A program made the translations under genes and the position numbers. A stretch of DNA of 64,000 bases from Roseibium suaedae (GTDB lineage Bacteria > Pseudomonadota > Alphaproteobacteria > Rhizobiales > Stappiaceae): NCBI RefSeq assembly GCF_900142725.1, contig NZ_FRBW01000004.1, positions 62,001-126,000 on the forward strand. Reading direction: 5' to 3'. The notes beneath the pieces are model-generated. The model was not told the origin of the DNA, searched no databases, and saw only the letters and a list, made by a program, of their open reading frames with translations. This document shows, one piece after another, positions 47,180-58,197 of the stretch; position 1 is the first letter of the stretch, and each line of letters opens with the position of its first letter.

Positions 47180-48082
47180 TTATGCAGGTTCCGCCGGAAC
47201 CTCTTCAGGGCCAGGCAGAGCCGGCAATTCGATTTCGCGCTTCATCAGGATGTCGCAGATGGTCGAAATCGTCTTCTTCAGATCGTGGCGCTTGACCACC
47301 ATGTCGACCATGCCGTGATCCAGCAGGTATTCAGCGCTCTGGAAATCTTCAGGCAGCTTCTCGCGAATGGTCTGCTCGATCACGCGGCGGCCGGCAAAAC
47401 CGATCTGCGCACCCGGTTCGGCAATGTGAACATCGCCCAGCATCGCATAGGAGGCGGAGACGCCGCCGGTGGTCGGGTTGGTCAGAACCACGATGTAGGG
47501 CAGGCCAGCTTCACGCAGTATCTGGATGCCGACGGTCGTGCGCGGCATCTGCATCAGCGACAGGATGCCTTCCTGCATGCGGGCGCCGCCGGAAGCCGCG
47601 AACAGCACGAAAGGTGTGTGGGCTTCGACAGCGGCCATCATGCCGGTCAGGATCGCTTCACCGGCAGCCATGCCGAGAGACCCGCCCATGAAGGCAAAGT
47701 CCTGAACGGCGGCGGTCAGCGGAGCGCCATTTACCAGACCCTTGCCCACCAGAACCGCATCATCTTCGCCGGTCTTGGTGCGGTATTCCTTGAGACGGTC
47801 GGCATAGCGCTTGGTGTCGCGGAACTTCAGCGGATCGGCATGAACCTCCGGCGTCTCGACCTTGTCGTAGGAGCCGTTGTCGAAGAGATTTTCCAGACGC
47901 TTGCGGCCAGGCATCTTCATGTGATGGCCGGAATTCGGCACGACCCACAGGTTTGCTTCCAGATCCCGGTGGAAGACCATCTCACCCGTTTCCGGGCACT
48001 TGATCCAGAGGTTTTCCGGCACATCCCGCTTCTTCAGAAGATCGCGGATTTTCGGCCGTACGAGGGAGTTGATCCAGTTCAC
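47180..48082 (-). CDS. accD: Acetyl-CoA carboxylase carboxyltransferase subunit beta
   Basis: 300 residues, starting at GTG. With AccA it transfers the carboxyl group from biotin to acetyl-CoA, the first step of fatty-acid synthesis. [40 protein letters not shown] and [17 protein letters not shown] form the carboxyltransferase core. The N-terminal zinc ribbon of the E. coli protein is degenerate: of the four cysteine positions only C29 remains, the others being T32, V48 and S51. The same loss occurs in other alphaproteobacterial AccD proteins. Confidence 0.96.
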   Translation of the reverse strand: MNWINSLVRPKIRDLLKKRDVPENLWIKCPETGEMVFHRDLEANLWVVPNSGHHMKMPGRKRLENLFDNGSYDKVETPEVHADPLKFRDTKRYADRLKEYRTKTGEDDAVLVGKGLVNGAPLTAAVQDFAFMGGSLGMAAGEAILTGMMAAVEAHTPFVLFAASGGARMQEGILSLMQMPRTTVGIQILREAGLPYIVVLTNPTTGGVSASYAMLGDVHIAEPGAQIGFAGRRVIEQTIREKLPEDFQSAEYLLDHGMVDMVVKRHDLKKTISTICDILMKREIELPALPGPEEVPAEPA

Positions 48083-48175
48083 GAGGTCGCGTCCGTTTTT
48101 GTTACGCGTCTGCCTTTCGCACGAAACGGATACAAGCTCCGTGCCTTGCAGACATCAAATTGGGTTCAGATCCGC

Positions 48176-49009
48176 TCAGACGCCACGCGCCCGTGCGACA
48201 CCGCCAGCAAGCGATGCAACGAGATCCGTCACTGCGGCGACAGTCTTGTCCGTTGCCTTTCCGGCATCATCAAGGCTGTCCCGAATTGCACTGACCAGCA
48301 CAGAGCCGACAACCACGCCATCTGCGTTCTTGCCGATCGCGGCAGCATCGTCAGCCGTCTTCACACCGAAGCCGACAGCAACCGGCAGATCCGTGTGCGA
48401 CTTGATCCGGGCAACTGCAGACGAAACGTTTGTTGCGTTCAGATTACTGGATCCGGTGATACCGGTCACCGAGACATAATAGACAAAGCCGGAGGTGTTG
48501 GCGAGGACCGCCGGTAGACGCTTGTCATCGGTGGTCGGCGTCGCCAGACGAATGAAGTTCACGCCTGCTTCCAGTGCCGGAATGCAAAGCTCGTCATCGG
48601 CTTCCGGCGGAATGTCCACGACAATAAGGCCATCAACCCCGGCTTCACGGGCGTCGACGACAAACTTCTTCGGGTCACGGATGTAGATGGGATTGTAATA
48701 GCCCATGAGGATGATGGGCGTGTCCTGATCCGTCTCGCGGAAACGGCGGACCATCTGGAATGTCTTTTCCATGGTCTGGCCGGCTGCCAGCGCACGCTGG
48801 GTGGCGAGCTGGATCGGAATACCTTCCGCCATGGGATCTGAGAAGGGCATGCCGAGCTCGATGACATCGGCACCGGCTGCCGGAAGCGCATTCAGGATCG
48901 CCTGCGAGGTTTCCAGATCTGGGTCGCCTGCGGTGATGAAGGTCACCAAGGCGGGACGTCCCTGATCTGCACACGCCTTGAAGCGGCGATCGATACGCGT
49001 TTCCGTCAT
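48176..49009 (-). CDS. trpA: Tryptophan synthase alpha subunit
   Basis: 277 residues. [17 protein letters not shown] carries a substrate loop, [15 protein letters not shown] the catalytic glutamate and aspartate, and [10 protein letters not shown] the phosphate site. It cleaves indole-3-glycerol phosphate to indole, which tunnels to TrpB. A promoter-like sequence lies 60-90 bases upstream, so it may be expressed apart from trpB; accD and folC follow. Confidence 0.97.
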   Translation of the reverse strand: MTETRIDRRFKACADQGRPALVTFITAGDPDLETSQAILNALPAAGADVIELGMPFSDPMAEGIPIQLATQRALAAGQTMEKTFQMVRRFRETDQDTPIILMGYYNPIYIRDPKKFVVDAREAGVDGLIVVDIPPEADDELCIPALEAGVNFIRLATPTTDDKRLPAVLANTSGFVYYVSVTGITGSSNLNATNVSSAVARIKSHTDLPVAVGFGVKTADDAAAIGKNADGVVVGSVLVSAIRDSLDDAGKATDKTVAAVTDLVASLAGGVARARGV

Positions 49010-49068
49010 GAATTCTCTACCCTGCTTTTCGGCAAAGCCCGCATGTGGCGGCTTTCACATCCGGTTGG

Positions 49069-49097
49069 ATGTAGGGGGCAGGGTCCCCCGCTGTCAA
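49069..49097 (-). promoter_or_regulatory. Candidate promoter of trpA-accD-folC
   Basis: On the minus strand TTGACA (49092-49097) is followed after exactly 17 bases by CTACAT (49069-49074). The spacer contains a small GGGGG/CCCCC palindrome. It is about 60 bases upstream of the trpA ATG. Confidence 0.5.
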
Positions 49098-49127
49098 TCC
49101 GCCTTGGCACCTTCGAAGCCTGATTTC

Positions 49128-49156
49128 CGGCAGCAAGCTGACTGAAGCTGCTGCCG
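49128..49156 (-). terminator. Hairpin after the DUF1127 gene
   Basis: CGGCAGCA (49128-49135) pairs with TGCTGCCG (49149-49156), extended by inner AGCT pairing. It lies about 27 bases past the DUF1127 stop. The U tract is poor, but the position fits a terminator isolating the small gene from trpA. Confidence 0.5.
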
Positions 49157-49182
49157 AAACCCTTCAAGACGCCACCTTGGCT

Positions 49183-49407
49183 TTAGCGGACGTCGTAAAC
49201 GCGGGAATAGACCGTGTTGGTGATTTCGTCGCGCTTCAGGCCCATTTCGGCCAGCTCTGCATCGCTGAGAACAGAGAGTTCACCGTAGAGAGCCTTGGCA
49301 GCGCGGGCGCGGCCGAATTCTTCGAGAATGGCGAGCAGCGTGGAGCCAGCGTGGGAAAAGGCGCTTGCAACTGCGTCAAACGGAGAGGAGGAAACTGAGA
49401 TAGCCAT
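49183..49407 (-). CDS. DUF1127 small protein
   Basis: 74 residues. The C-terminal half carries the DUF1127 motif ELSVLSDAELAEMGLKRDEI, preceded by an amphipathic helix. DUF1127 proteins of alphaproteobacteria are small, arginine-rich or helical, often stress-induced, and some affect RNA turnover and phosphate and carbon metabolism in Agrobacterium and Rhodobacter. Here it stands between trpB and trpA with its own promoter-like and terminator-like signals, so it is an insertion in an otherwise conserved operon. Confidence 0.9.
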   Translation of the reverse strand: MAISVSSSPFDAVASAFSHAGSTLLAILEEFGRARAAKALYGELSVLSDAELAEMGLKRDEITNTVYSRVYDVR

Positions 49408-49493
49408 GGGATGTGCCCCTTGTCCTGGAGGTTCAAGGAAGATCCGGGCCCATTTGCGGGTCGTGGTCGGGTCTGTCCGTCTGTGTTGACCCT

Positions 49494-49521
49494 AAGATAG
49501 CCCTTTTATGCCGCATCGCAA
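49494..49521 (-). promoter_or_regulatory. Candidate promoter of the DUF1127 gene
   Basis: On the minus strand TTGCGA (49516-49521) and TATCTT (49494-49499) are 16 bases apart, about 87 bases upstream of the DUF1127 start. The leader in between is long for so small a gene. Confidence 0.4.
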
Positions 49522-49585
49522 CATACACTATTGCGCAGCAGCATTGCGGTTTTGGAATGGGTTTGCCAAGCACTCTAAACAAGAA

Positions 49586-49614
49586 GAAACGCGGCCGGAA
49601 ACCAGCCGCGTTTC
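49586..49614 (-). terminator. Intrinsic terminator of trpFB
   Basis: GAAACGCGGC (49586-49595) pairs perfectly with GCCGCGTTTC (49605-49614), followed on the minus strand by TTCTTG. It lies 24 bases past the trpB stop. Confidence 0.8.
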
Positions 49615-49637
49615 AAGATCTGCCCTTGGGGCGCTTA

Positions 49638-50852
49638 TTAGAGATCAAAGCCCAGCATGTTGCCGACGGTAAAGACGTCCTTGTCCCCACGGCCGCACAG
49701 GTTCATGACGATGATCTGGTCCTTGCTCATGGTCGGCGCAAGCTTGATGACATGGCCAAGCGCGTGAGCAGGCTCGAGAGCCGGAATGATCCCCTCGACC
49801 TTGGTCAGCATCTGGAAGGCTGCAAGCGCCTCATCATCCATGATCGGCACATAGTTCACGCGGCCGATTTCCTTCAGCCAGGAGTGCTCGGGTCCGATGC
49901 CCGGATAGTCGAGGCCTGCGGAAATCGAGTGACCTTCGAGGATCTGGCCATCGTCATCCTGCAGCAGATAGGTGCGGTTGCCATGCAGAACGCCCGGCTT
50001 GCCGGCGGTCAGCGATGCGCAATGCTCTTCGCCGTCAAGCCCACGGCCACCAGCTTCCACGCCGTAGATCTTGACGTTTTCGTCGTCCAGGAACGGGTGG
50101 AACAGGCCGATCGCATTGGACCCGCCGCCAACAGCAGCCACCAGCGCATCCGGTAGACGGCCTTCGGCTTCCAGCATCTGCTCACGGGTTTCTGCGCCGA
50201 TCACCGACTGGAAATCCCGAACCATTTCCGGATAGGGATGCGGACCTGCCGCCGTACCGATCAGGTAATAGGTGTCGTCGACGTTGGTAACCCAGTCGCG
50301 CAGCGCCTCGTTCATGGCGTCCTTCAGCGTGCCAGCCCCGGCGGTGACCGGTACGATTTCAGCCCCCAGAAGCTTCATGCGGAAGACGTTGGGCTTCTGA
50401 CGCTCGACGTCGGTTGCGCCCATGTAGACGACGCAAGGCAGGCCGAAGCGGGCACATACGGTCGCGGTCGCCACGCCATGCTGGCCGGCGCCGGTTTCGG
50501 CGATGATCCGGGTCTTGCCCATGCGCTTGGCCAGAAGGATCTGGCCCAGGCAGTTGTTGATCTTGTGCGAACCGGTGTGGTTCAGCTCATCGCGCTTGAA
50601 ATAGATCTTCGCGCCGCCGAGATGCTCGGTCAGCCGCTCGGCAAAATAGAGCGGCGAGGGCCGGCCGGTGTAATGCTTGTTGAGATGCTCGATTTCGGCA
50701 GCAAACGCCGGATCCGCCTTGGCATCCTTATAGGCCTGCTCCAGGTCGAGGATCAGCGGCATCAGCGTTTCGGCCACATAACGGCCGCCAAAAATGCCGA
50801 AATGGCCACGTTCGTCCGGACCGTTCCGCATGCTGTTTGCCAGCGACGTCAT
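49638..50852 (-). CDS. trpB: Tryptophan synthase beta subunit
   Basis: 404 residues. The PLP lysine is in [26 protein letters not shown] and the phosphate loop GGGSNAIG, plus CGRGDKDV near the end, complete the active site. It condenses indole with serine to tryptophan. The start overlaps the trpF stop by 4 bases. A terminator follows, unlike the directly joined trpB-trpA of many bacteria. Confidence 0.97.
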   Translation of the reverse strand: MTSLANSMRNGPDERGHFGIFGGRYVAETLMPLILDLEQAYKDAKADPAFAAEIEHLNKHYTGRPSPLYFAERLTEHLGGAKIYFKRDELNHTGSHKINNCLGQILLAKRMGKTRIIAETGAGQHGVATATVCARFGLPCVVYMGATDVERQKPNVFRMKLLGAEIVPVTAGAGTLKDAMNEALRDWVTNVDDTYYLIGTAAGPHPYPEMVRDFQSVIGAETREQMLEAEGRLPDALVAAVGGGSNAIGLFHPFLDDENVKIYGVEAGGRGLDGEEHCASLTAGKPGVLHGNRTYLLQDDDGQILEGHSISAGLDYPGIGPEHSWLKEIGRVNYVPIMDDEALAAFQMLTKVEGIIPALEPAHALGHVIKLAPTMSKDQIIVMNLCGRGDKDVFTVGNMLGFDL

Positions 50853-51517
50853 TGCTCGTTACTCCCCGACACCTGTGCGCTTCGGGCCGCTGCCACGAAT
50901 GCGCGGATAAGTTCATTGTCCTTGACGCCCTTCTCCCGCTCGACGCCGGAGGACGCATCAATGGCACTCACCCCGCTCCGGGTGATTGCCTCCGCCACAT
51001 TGGCGGCATCCAGCCCACCGGAAAGCATGAAGGGCTTTCCAAGGTCAAGGCCTTTCAGAATGGTCCAGTCATAGGAGACCCCGTTGCCGCCCGGCAGATC
51101 GGAACCGGCAGGCGGCTTGGCATCAAACAGGATCCGGTCGACAACAGGCTCATAGACGCGTGCCTTTTCAAGGTCATCCGGCTCTGAAACGCCCAGCGCC
51201 TTCATGATCTTCTGCGGAAACGCGCTTTTGGCGACAGCGCAATATTCCGGGCTTTCCTGACCATGAAACTGGAACCAGTCCGGACGGACCAGTTCGTTGA
51301 TCCGGGACAGCCCGTCGAAATCCATATCGACGGTCAAGGCGACGATTTCCGCCTTGCCGCGCGCCTGATCCGCAAGCTTGCAGGCATCCATCAGGCTCAC
51401 GTGACGCGGGCTCTTGGGAAAGAACACCAGACCGATCATGTCCACGCCCGCATCCAGCGCCGTGGCCAAGGTCTCTTCCGTCGAAAGCCCGCAGATTTTT
51501 ATAGTGAGATTGCTCAT
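50849..51517 (-). CDS. trpF: Phosphoribosylanthranilate isomerase
   Basis: 222 residues. [17 protein letters not shown] carries the catalytic cysteine; ALTVDMDF the catalytic aspartate; [12 protein letters not shown] and [15 protein letters not shown] the phosphate sites. It converts PRA to CdRP. First gene of the trpF-trpB unit, divergent from parDE. Confidence 0.96.
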   Translation of the reverse strand: MSNLTIKICGLSTEETLATALDAGVDMIGLVFFPKSPRHVSLMDACKLADQARGKAEIVALTVDMDFDGLSRINELVRPDWFQFHGQESPEYCAVAKSAFPQKIMKALGVSEPDDLEKARVYEPVVDRILFDAKPPAGSDLPGGNGVSYDWTILKGLDLGKPFMLSGGLDAANVAEAITRSGVSAIDASSGVEREKGVKDNELIRAFVAAARSAQVSGSNEQ

Positions 51518-51593
51518 GCGTTCTTTCTAACGGGCAGATCCCTGAAATGCATCAGGTAATCGCGGCCACGGCGTTCCGAGTGACCCACCAGGT

Positions 51594-51623
51594 TTGACAA
51601 ACTTTGCCATTTCAACGGATGAT
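51594..51623 (+). promoter_or_regulatory. Candidate parDE promoter
   Basis: TTGACA (51594-51599) and GATGAT (51618-51623) are 18 bases apart, about 40 bases upstream of parD. The -10 match is weak. Confidence 0.35.
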
Positions 51624-51660
51624 GCCCTGGAACCACTCGTCCACACGGAGACTTGCCGAC

Positions 51661-51906
51661 ATGGCGACCATGAACGTTTCCCTTCCGGACCAGATGAAAG
51701 CCTGGGTCGAAAAACAGACGCGCGAGGGCCGCTATGCCAACTCCAGCGATTATGTCAGGGACTTGATCCGCAAGGATCACGAGCGGCAATCGGCAATCCA
51801 GACCTTGCAGGCTGCAATTTCAGAAGGGGCTGACAGCGGAAAACCTGAAGTGTTCAATGCAGCCGAGTTCAAGAAAGCCATGCGCCAACGCCATGCCGGC
51901 TCCTGA
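51661..51906 (+). CDS. parD: ParD-family antitoxin
   Basis: 81 residues. The N-terminal ribbon-helix-helix (TMNVSLPDQMKAWVEKQTREGRYANSSDYVRDLIRKD) binds operator DNA; the C-terminal tail (FNAAEFKKAMRQRHAG) is the toxin-binding part. It represses its own promoter and neutralises ParE. The start at 51661 was chosen because it opens directly on the ribbon strand. Its end overlaps parE by 14 bases. Confidence 0.92.
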   Translation: MATMNVSLPDQMKAWVEKQTREGRYANSSDYVRDLIRKDHERQSAIQTLQAAISEGADSGKPEVFNAAEFKKAMRQRHAGS

Positions 51907-52210
51907 GAAGCAACGCTACCGTCTCACGCCCAAGGCATTGGGCGATCTTGAAGAAATCTGGCGGTACTCGGCCGAGACCTGGTCATCAGATCAGGCGGAC
52001 ATCTATATCGACGAACTTTCCCATCTGTTCGAGACAATCGCTGTCTCTCCCGACATGGCACGGGAACGAACCGAATTCACGCCTCCCGTCCGTATCCATC
52101 CTCACCGGAGCCATCTCATCGTCTACACCATGGAGAGGGACGAGGTGATTATCCTGCGTCTTCTCGGTGGCGCCCAGAACTGGCAAGCCATTCTGAGCGC
52201 CCTCGATTGA
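51893..52210 (+). CDS. parE: ParE-family toxin
   Basis: 105 residues of the RelE/ParE superfamily. RYRLTPKALGDLEEIWRYSAETWSSDQADIYI and IHPHRSHLIVYTMERDEVIILRLL are typical of ParE, which inhibits DNA gyrase, while RelE members cleave mRNA. The protein appears full length and undamaged. It overlaps parD and is convergent with maeB, 6 bases away. Confidence 0.92.
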   Translation: MPAPEKQRYRLTPKALGDLEEIWRYSAETWSSDQADIYIDELSHLFETIAVSPDMARERTEFTPPVRIHPHRSHLIVYTMERDEVIILRLLGGAQNWQAILSALD

Positions 52211-52216
52211 TCTGCC

Positions 52217-54508
52217 TTACGTCACATTGAACGCTGCAATCGCGGCCATATTGACGATGTCGCTGTCCTTAGCGCCCATGGGCACGATCTGCACCGGCTT
52301 GTCGAAACCGACCAGAAGCGGGCCGATGACGGTGGAACCGCCCAGTTCCTGCAGCATCTTGGTGGAGATGGAGGCGGAGTGGAAGGCAGGCATCACCAAA
52401 ACATTCGCCGGACCGCTCAGACGGCAGAACGGATAGGTCGCCATCTTGTCCATGTTCAGGGCGACGTCTGCGGCCATTTCACCATCATACTCGAAGTCGA
52501 CCCGGCGGCGGTCCAGGATCTTGACCGCTTCGATGACCTTTTCCGACCGTTCGCCGCGCGGGTGGCCGAAGGTGGAATAGGCCAGCATGGCAACACGAGG
52601 CTCATAGCCGAGCTTGCGGGCGACATGAGCTGCCTCTTCGGCAATATCCGCCAGTTCTTCGGAGGTCGGCATGTCGATCACCGCCGTATCCGCGATCAGG
52701 ACCGTCCGGCCACGGGCCAGAGCCAGCGAAACGCCGATGACGCGGTGACCGGGCTTGGTGTCGATACAGGAACGGACCGTATCCAGCGCGACCGAGTAGT
52801 TCCGGGTGATCCCGGTCACCATCGCATCCGCATCTCCCCGGGCAACCATGATGGCGCCCCAGTAGTTGCGGTCGTTGTTGACCATGCGCTGGCAATCACG
52901 CAGCAGATAGCCTTTGCGCTGCAGGCGGCCATAGAGAAACTGCGCATAATCGCTGTTGCGGTTGGAAAGACGCGCGTTCTGGATCGAGATGCCGGGACGG
53001 TCCAGATCCACACCGGCAGCCTGGGCGACCGAGCGGATTTCATCGTCACGGCCAATCAGAATGGCCTCGCCGAGCCCCTGGTTCACATAGCTGACCGCTG
53101 CGCGGATCACCGGCTCTTCCTCGCCCTCGGCAAAGACCATGCGCTTGGGCATCTGGCGGACCTTGGAGAAGATCCGCTGCAGGGTTCCGGCCACCGGATC
53201 CCGGCGGGCAGACAGCTGGTGCCGGTACTGGTCCATGTCGACGATCGGACGCCGGGCAACGCCGCTGTCCATCGCCGCCTGGGCAACGGCAGGCGGAATG
53301 GTCGAGATCAGACGCGGGTCGAAAGGCACCGGGATAATGTACTCGGGGCCAAACTTCGGACGGTTGCCGCGATAGGCTGCCGCCACTTCATCCGGCACTT
53401 CCTCCCGCGCCAGTGAGGCCAGCGCATGGGCGCAGGCGACCTTCATCGCATCGTTGATCGTGGTGGCCTGAACATCCAGCGCGCCGCGGAAGATGTAAGG
53501 GAAGCCGAGGACATTGTTGACCTGGTTCGGATAATCCGACCGGCCGGTCGCAACGATGGCATCGTCGCGCACTTCATGCGCCTCTTCCGGGGTGATTTCC
53601 GGATCCGGATTGGCCATGGCGAAAATAATCGGGTTCGGCGCCATGGCGCGCAACATGTCCGACGTGAGAGCTCCCTTCACGGACACGCCCAGGAAAACAT
53701 CCGCACCCTTCAAGGCGTCATAGAGGGAACGCGCATCCGTTTCGACAGCATGCGCGGACTTCCACTGGTTCATGCCCTCGGTGCGGCCCTTGTAGATGAC
53801 ACCCTTGGTGTCGCAGAGAATGACGTTGTCATGGGGAATGCCCATGGCCTTGACCAGTTCAATACAGGCAATGCCCGCTGCGCCCGCGCCGTTGCAGACA
53901 ACCTTGACGGTCTTCATGTCCCGGCCGGTCAGATGCAGGGCATTGATCATGCCTGCCGCCGCGATGATGGCGGTGCCATGCTGGTCATCATGGAAAACCG
54001 GAATATCCATCAGCTCGCGCAGGCGCTGTTCGATGATGAAGCACTCGGGTGCCTTGATGTCTTCCAGATTGATGCCGCCGAAGGATGGGCCGAGGTAACG
54101 GACGGCATTGATGAAGTTGTCCGCGTCTTCCGTGTCGACTTCCAGGTCGATGGAGTCCACGTCGGCAAAGCGCTTGAACAGGACCGACTTGCCTTCCATC
54201 ACCGGCTTGGACGCAAGAGCGCCAAGATTGCCAAGGCCCAGAATGGCTGTGCCGTTGGAGATGACCGCCACAAGGTTGCCTCGGGTGGTGTAGTCAAAGG
54301 CGCGGCTGGGATCTTCCGCAATGGCGCGCACAGGTACCGCCACGCCGGGAGAATAGGCGAGGGACAGATCCCGCTGGGTCGCCATCGGCTTGGTGGGCGT
54401 GATTTCCAGTTTGCCCGGACGGCCTTCGCTGTGAAACAGCAGTGCTTCCTGATCGGTGAAACTGACGGAGGTTTTTGACGACTTCTTCGGCTTGTCAGTA
54501 GCGGACAT
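52217..54508 (-). CDS. maeB: NADP-dependent malic enzyme with phosphotransacetylase-like domain
   Basis: About 763 residues. The N-terminal malic-enzyme half ([67 protein letters not shown]) decarboxylates malate to pyruvate with NADP. The C-terminal half is homologous to phosphotransacetylase ([22 protein letters not shown]) but acts as a regulatory domain, binding acetyl-CoA in relatives. A GTG 11 codons upstream is possible; the ATG at 54508 was chosen. Confidence 0.95.
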   Translation of the reverse strand: MSATDKPKKSSKTSVSFTDQEALLFHSEGRPGKLEITPTKPMATQRDLSLAYSPGVAVPVRAIAEDPSRAFDYTTRGNLVAVISNGTAILGLGNLGALASKPVMEGKSVLFKRFADVDSIDLEVDTEDADNFINAVRYLGPSFGGINLEDIKAPECFIIEQRLRELMDIPVFHDDQHGTAIIAAAGMINALHLTGRDMKTVKVVCNGAGAAGIACIELVKAMGIPHDNVILCDTKGVIYKGRTEGMNQWKSAHAVETDARSLYDALKGADVFLGVSVKGALTSDMLRAMAPNPIIFAMANPDPEITPEEAHEVRDDAIVATGRSDYPNQVNNVLGFPYIFRGALDVQATTINDAMKVACAHALASLAREEVPDEVAAAYRGNRPKFGPEYIIPVPFDPRLISTIPPAVAQAAMDSGVARRPIVDMDQYRHQLSARRDPVAGTLQRIFSKVRQMPKRMVFAEGEEEPVIRAAVSYVNQGLGEAILIGRDDEIRSVAQAAGVDLDRPGISIQNARLSNRNSDYAQFLYGRLQRKGYLLRDCQRMVNNDRNYWGAIMVARGDADAMVTGITRNYSVALDTVRSCIDTKPGHRVIGVSLALARGRTVLIADTAVIDMPTSEELADIAEEAAHVARKLGYEPRVAMLAYSTFGHPRGERSEKVIEAVKILDRRRVDFEYDGEMAADVALNMDKMATYPFCRLSGPANVLVMPAFHSASISTKMLQELGGSTVIGPLLVGFDKPVQIVPMGAKDSDIVNMAAIAAFNVT

Positions 54509-54644
54509 GTCTTTGGCGTTTCCCTTTTTTTCGGCTGTCACCAGCCGCTGGAACCAAGACCTTATCCCCTGAAAATTTCAGGCTCAAGGCGTCATCGTGC
54601 AAGGTCATTGTGAAAGCGGCCGGTGGGTTTGCTAGGTTCGCCCC

Positions 54645-57374
54645 ATGTCACAAAATCCGATGCCCGAAACCGCTCCAGCGGATACCCGCGTTACGCCCAT
54701 GATGGCGCAATATGTGGAGATCAAGACCGCCAATCCGGACAGCCTGCTGTTCTACCGGATGGGCGATTTCTACGAGCTCTTCTTTGAAGACGCGGAGATC
54801 GCCTCGCGGGCGCTGGGCATCACACTGACGAAGCGCGGCAAGCACCTGGGCGAAGACATTCCCATGTGCGGTGTTCCGGTGCATGCGGCTGACGACTATC
54901 TGCAGAAGCTGATCGCCCTCGGCCACCGGGTTGCCGTCTGCGAACAGATGGAAGATCCGGCAGAAGCGAAGAAGCGCGGCTCCAAGTCCGTGGTCCGGCG
55001 CGATGTCATCCGGCTCGTGACGCCGGGCACCTTGACGGAAGAGCGGCTGCTGGATTCCGGCGCGAACAACTTCCTGTGCGGCCTGACCCGGCTGCGCGGC
55101 GGCTCCCTGACCGGTGACAGTGTCTATGGCCTTGCCTGGATCGACATGTCCACCGGCTCGTTCCAGGTCTCGGAATCCGATGACCAGCGGCTGGCCGCGG
55201 ATCTGGCACAGATCTCCCCGCGAGAACTGATCCTGCCGGACAACCTGCTTCAGGAAACCGAGATCCGGCATCTGGCGCAGCAATCCGGTGCCGCTCTGTC
55301 CCCGGTTCCCCGCGCCTTCTTCGACAGTTCGACGGCCACCGACAGGCTCGCCCATTATTTCGGGGTGAAGACCCTCGATGGCTTCGGGACATTTTCCCGG
55401 CCGGAACTCTCTGCCGCTGCGGGTATCCTGGCCTATATCGAGAAAACCCAGCTTGGCGAGCGTCCGCCGCTGGATCCCCCGGTCCGGGAAGCTGGAGCCG
55501 GGCGGATGCTCATCGATCCGGCGACCCGCGCCAATCTGGAGCTGACCCGAACCCTCGGCGGCGAAAAGCAGGGCAGTCTTCTGGCAACCATCGACCGGAC
55601 CGTGACCGGTGGTGGCTCGCGTCTTCTGGCAAGCCGGCTGGCAGGGCCCTTGCTGAATGTCGGCGAGATCGGACGGCGGCATGACGCGGTCGAATTCTTC
55701 CTCGATAACGAGATCATGCGCGAAGGCTTGCGGCAAACGCTGAAGGGCGCGCCGGACATGGCCCGTGCCCTGTCCCGAATTGCCCTTCAGCGCGGCGGCC
55801 CAAGGGATATCCTTTCCATTTCGCTGGGCCTTGAAGCGGCAAAGCGGCTGCTGGACCAGACCGCTTCCGGAAACACGGCCATTCCAGCAGAGATCGAAGC
55901 CGCCCGGACCAGCCTGGAACAGGCCCCCCATGCGCTCGGCCAGGAGCTTAGCCGTGCGATCAAGGAAGATCCGCCGCTTCTGAAGCGTGATGGCGGATTT
56001 GTTGCCTCCGGCTATGACGCAAATCTCGACGAGCTTCGTGCGCTCAGGGATGAATCCCGCAAGGTGATCGCCAAGCTTCAGGCCGACTATGCAGAAGAGC
56101 TCGGCCTCAGATCCCTGAAGATCAAGCACAACAACGTGCTCGGCTGGTTCATCGAGACGCCCAGCGCCCAGGCAGAAAAACTGACGGCAGATCCGGGCCG
56201 TTTCATTCACCGCCAGACCATGGCCGGTGCGATGCGCTTCACCACAACGGAGCTGGCGGATCTGGAATCCAAGATTGCCAGCGCAGGAGAACGCTCACAG
56301 GCGATCGAGTTTGAAATCTTCGACCGTCTTGCGGCAGCGATTGTCGCCTCCGGTGAAGCGATCAAGGCGGCCGCCTATGGCCTGTCGATCCTCGATGTGT
56401 CCGCAGCCCTGGCAAAGCTTGCCCAGGAAGGCGGCTATGTGCGCCCGCTGGTCGATGACAGCCGGGCTTTCGAGATCAAGGCAGCCCGCCATCCGGTGGT
56501 GGAACAGGCGCTGAAAGCGTCAGGCGGACAGAGCTTCGTTGCCAATGATGCGGACCTTGGTCCGGAAACGCAGGGCGGAACCGGCCGGATCTGGCTGATC
56601 ACCGGTCCGAACATGGCCGGTAAGTCGACCTTCCTGCGCCAGAACGCCCTGATCGCTGTTCTGGCCCAGATGGGCGCTTTCGTCCCGGCCGCCAGTGCCC
56701 ATATCGGCGTGGTTGACCGGCTGTTTTCCCGCGTCGGTGCTGCGGATGACCTGGCACGGGGCCGGTCGACCTTCATGGTCGAGATGGTGGAAACCGCTGC
56801 AATCCTCAATCAGGCGGGGGACCGCTCGCTCGTCATTCTGGACGAGATCGGGCGCGGAACCGCCACTTTCGATGGTCTTTCCATCGCCTGGGCGACCATT
56901 GAACACCTGCACGAGGTCAACAAGTCCCGCGCTCTTTTCGCGACCCACTATCACGAGCTGACCGCCCTCAGCCAGAAACTGGACCGGCTGTCCAATGCCA
57001 CGGTTCTGGTCAAGGAATGGAAGGGAGACGTTGTCTTCCTGCACGAAATCGTGCCGGGTGCTGCAGACCGGTCCTACGGGATCCAGGTTGCCAAGCTCGC
57101 CGGCCTGCCGTCCAGCGTGGTGGAACGGTCCAAGGCCGTGCTCAGCCAGCTGGAAGAGCAGGACCGGCGCTCACCGGCAGAATCCCTGATCGATGAATTG
57201 CCGCTGTTCGCAGCCTTCACGCAGCCCAAGGCACAGGCCAATTCCGCCGAAGCCCAAGGGCCAAGTGCCGTGGAAGTCACGCTGGACGGTATCGACCCGG
57301 ATGATCTGACCCCACGGGAAGCTCTGGACGCCCTTTACAAGCTGAAAGCTGCAAGACAGGCGTCCAAAGCGTAA
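54645..57374 (+). CDS. mutS: DNA mismatch repair protein MutS
   Basis: 909 residues. The mismatch-binding domain carries the [11 protein letters not shown] motif, the phenylalanine-glutamate wedge. Connector, core and clamp domains follow; the ABC ATPase has Walker A ([14 protein letters not shown]), the signature STFMVEM, Walker B ([11 protein letters not shown]), and the helix-turn-helix end. It recognises mismatches and recruits MutL. In many relatives it neighbours glnD; here glnD is 53 kb away. Divergent from maeB. Confidence 0.97.
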   Translation: MSQNPMPETAPADTRVTPMMAQYVEIKTANPDSLLFYRMGDFYELFFEDAEIASRALGITLTKRGKHLGEDIPMCGVPVHAADDYLQKLIALGHRVAVCEQMEDPAEAKKRGSKSVVRRDVIRLVTPGTLTEERLLDSGANNFLCGLTRLRGGSLTGDSVYGLAWIDMSTGSFQVSESDDQRLAADLAQISPRELILPDNLLQETEIRHLAQQSGAALSPVPRAFFDSSTATDRLAHYFGVKTLDGFGTFSRPELSAAAGILAYIEKTQLGERPPLDPPVREAGAGRMLIDPATRANLELTRTLGGEKQGSLLATIDRTVTGGGSRLLASRLAGPLLNVGEIGRRHDAVEFFLDNEIMREGLRQTLKGAPDMARALSRIALQRGGPRDILSISLGLEAAKRLLDQTASGNTAIPAEIEAARTSLEQAPHALGQELSRAIKEDPPLLKRDGGFVASGYDANLDELRALRDESRKVIAKLQADYAEELGLRSLKIKHNNVLGWFIETPSAQAEKLTADPGRFIHRQTMAGAMRFTTTELADLESKIASAGERSQAIEFEIFDRLAAAIVASGEAIKAAAYGLSILDVSAALAKLAQEGGYVRPLVDDSRAFEIKAARHPVVEQALKASGGQSFVANDADLGPETQGGTGRIWLITGPNMAGKSTFLRQNALIAVLAQMGAFVPAASAHIGVVDRLFSRVGAADDLARGRSTFMVEMVETAAILNQAGDRSLVILDEIGRGTATFDGLSIAWATIEHLHEVNKSRALFATHYHELTALSQKLDRLSNATVLVKEWKGDVVFLHEIVPGAADRSYGIQVAKLAGLPSSVVERSKAVLSQLEEQDRRSPAESLIDELPLFAAFTQPKAQANSAEAQGPSAVEVTLDGIDPDDLTPREALDALYKLKAARQASKA

Positions 57375-57377
57375 GCC

Positions 57378-58025
57378 TTATTGCACGCCGTAGCCTGGAA
57401 TGGTGCGGGCTGCTTCCGCGCTCACGGTCCGCTCGGTTTCGTCATAGAACCGCTGCGCCTCCGACAGACGCCAGCGGGCGTCCTGAAGGTCAAACCGTGC
57501 ATCCTGAAGATCCTGGCGGCGGCGATGCACATTGTGCCGGCAGGCCTTCAGCTCATCCCCATCCTTGCCGGAGCAGGACAGGCCGCTCACATCGCTGTTG
57601 AGCCGGCTGATGCGGTTGTCGAGGTCCCGCACCCGGCGCTGCTGGTCTTCAACCTTGCTGCGGGCCTGCCAGATCCGGCTGCCCAGCGAATGCGCATACT
57701 CGAAGGAGCTGGCCATTTGCGGCGGACAGACCGGCGAGGCGCTCTTGCCCTGACGGCCGACATTGTAGCCATTCATCGGCGTGCAATAGATCTGGACGCC
57801 CTGGTTCCATCCCGACATGTACTGGTCCGTGTCCGGCGTGACGCCATGACGCCCACAATCCTTGACGATGTCCGAAAGCCGGGACGTCGGATAGCCGTTG
57901 GCGCCATCTGCCTTGCCCAGGGCGACCCAGTCACCGGCAACGCATTGTTCCTTGGAAACGGTCTCACAACCTGCCAGCAGCAGCACCGCGAAAAGCGCTG
58001 CAATTCCCCCCAAAAACACTTTCAT
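57378..58025 (-). CDS. DUF2799 lipoprotein
   Basis: About 215 residues. A signal peptide with lipobox LLLAGC predicts lipid attachment at the cysteine near residue 20. The DUF2799 region (CVAGDWVALGKADGANG, GVTPDTDQYMSGWNQGVQIYC, GSRIWQARSKVEDQQRRVRDLDNRI) is followed by coiled-coil repeats of QDLQDARFDLQDARWRL type. Several cysteines could form disulphides. Function unknown. Convergent with mutS with only 3 bases between stops. Confidence 0.9.
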   Translation of the reverse strand: MKVFLGGIAALFAVLLLAGCETVSKEQCVAGDWVALGKADGANGYPTSRLSDIVKDCGRHGVTPDTDQYMSGWNQGVQIYCTPMNGYNVGRQGKSASPVCPPQMASSFEYAHSLGSRIWQARSKVEDQQRRVRDLDNRISRLNSDVSGLSCSGKDGDELKACRHNVHRRRQDLQDARFDLQDARWRLSEAQRFYDETERTVSAEAARTIPGYGVQ

Positions 58026-58197
58026 AATCAACCCAGCCAAACTTAAGAAAATTCAAACAATACCGCTTGTTTCGCACATCCCGTGACGGCCAGCAATTCA
58101 GATCTGAGGTGGCAAAACCGGCAAATCGCGTTATAGTGGCATTCTTATTCCGGACGCTCTCCTACGGCCCGGTCGCCTTCTGCGGTTCTTGATCATC

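Noticed and set aside
51514-51789. Minus-strand frame of 91 codons upstream of trpF
   Set aside because: It covers the parD gene on the other strand and overlaps the trpF start; the product has no recognisable domain.
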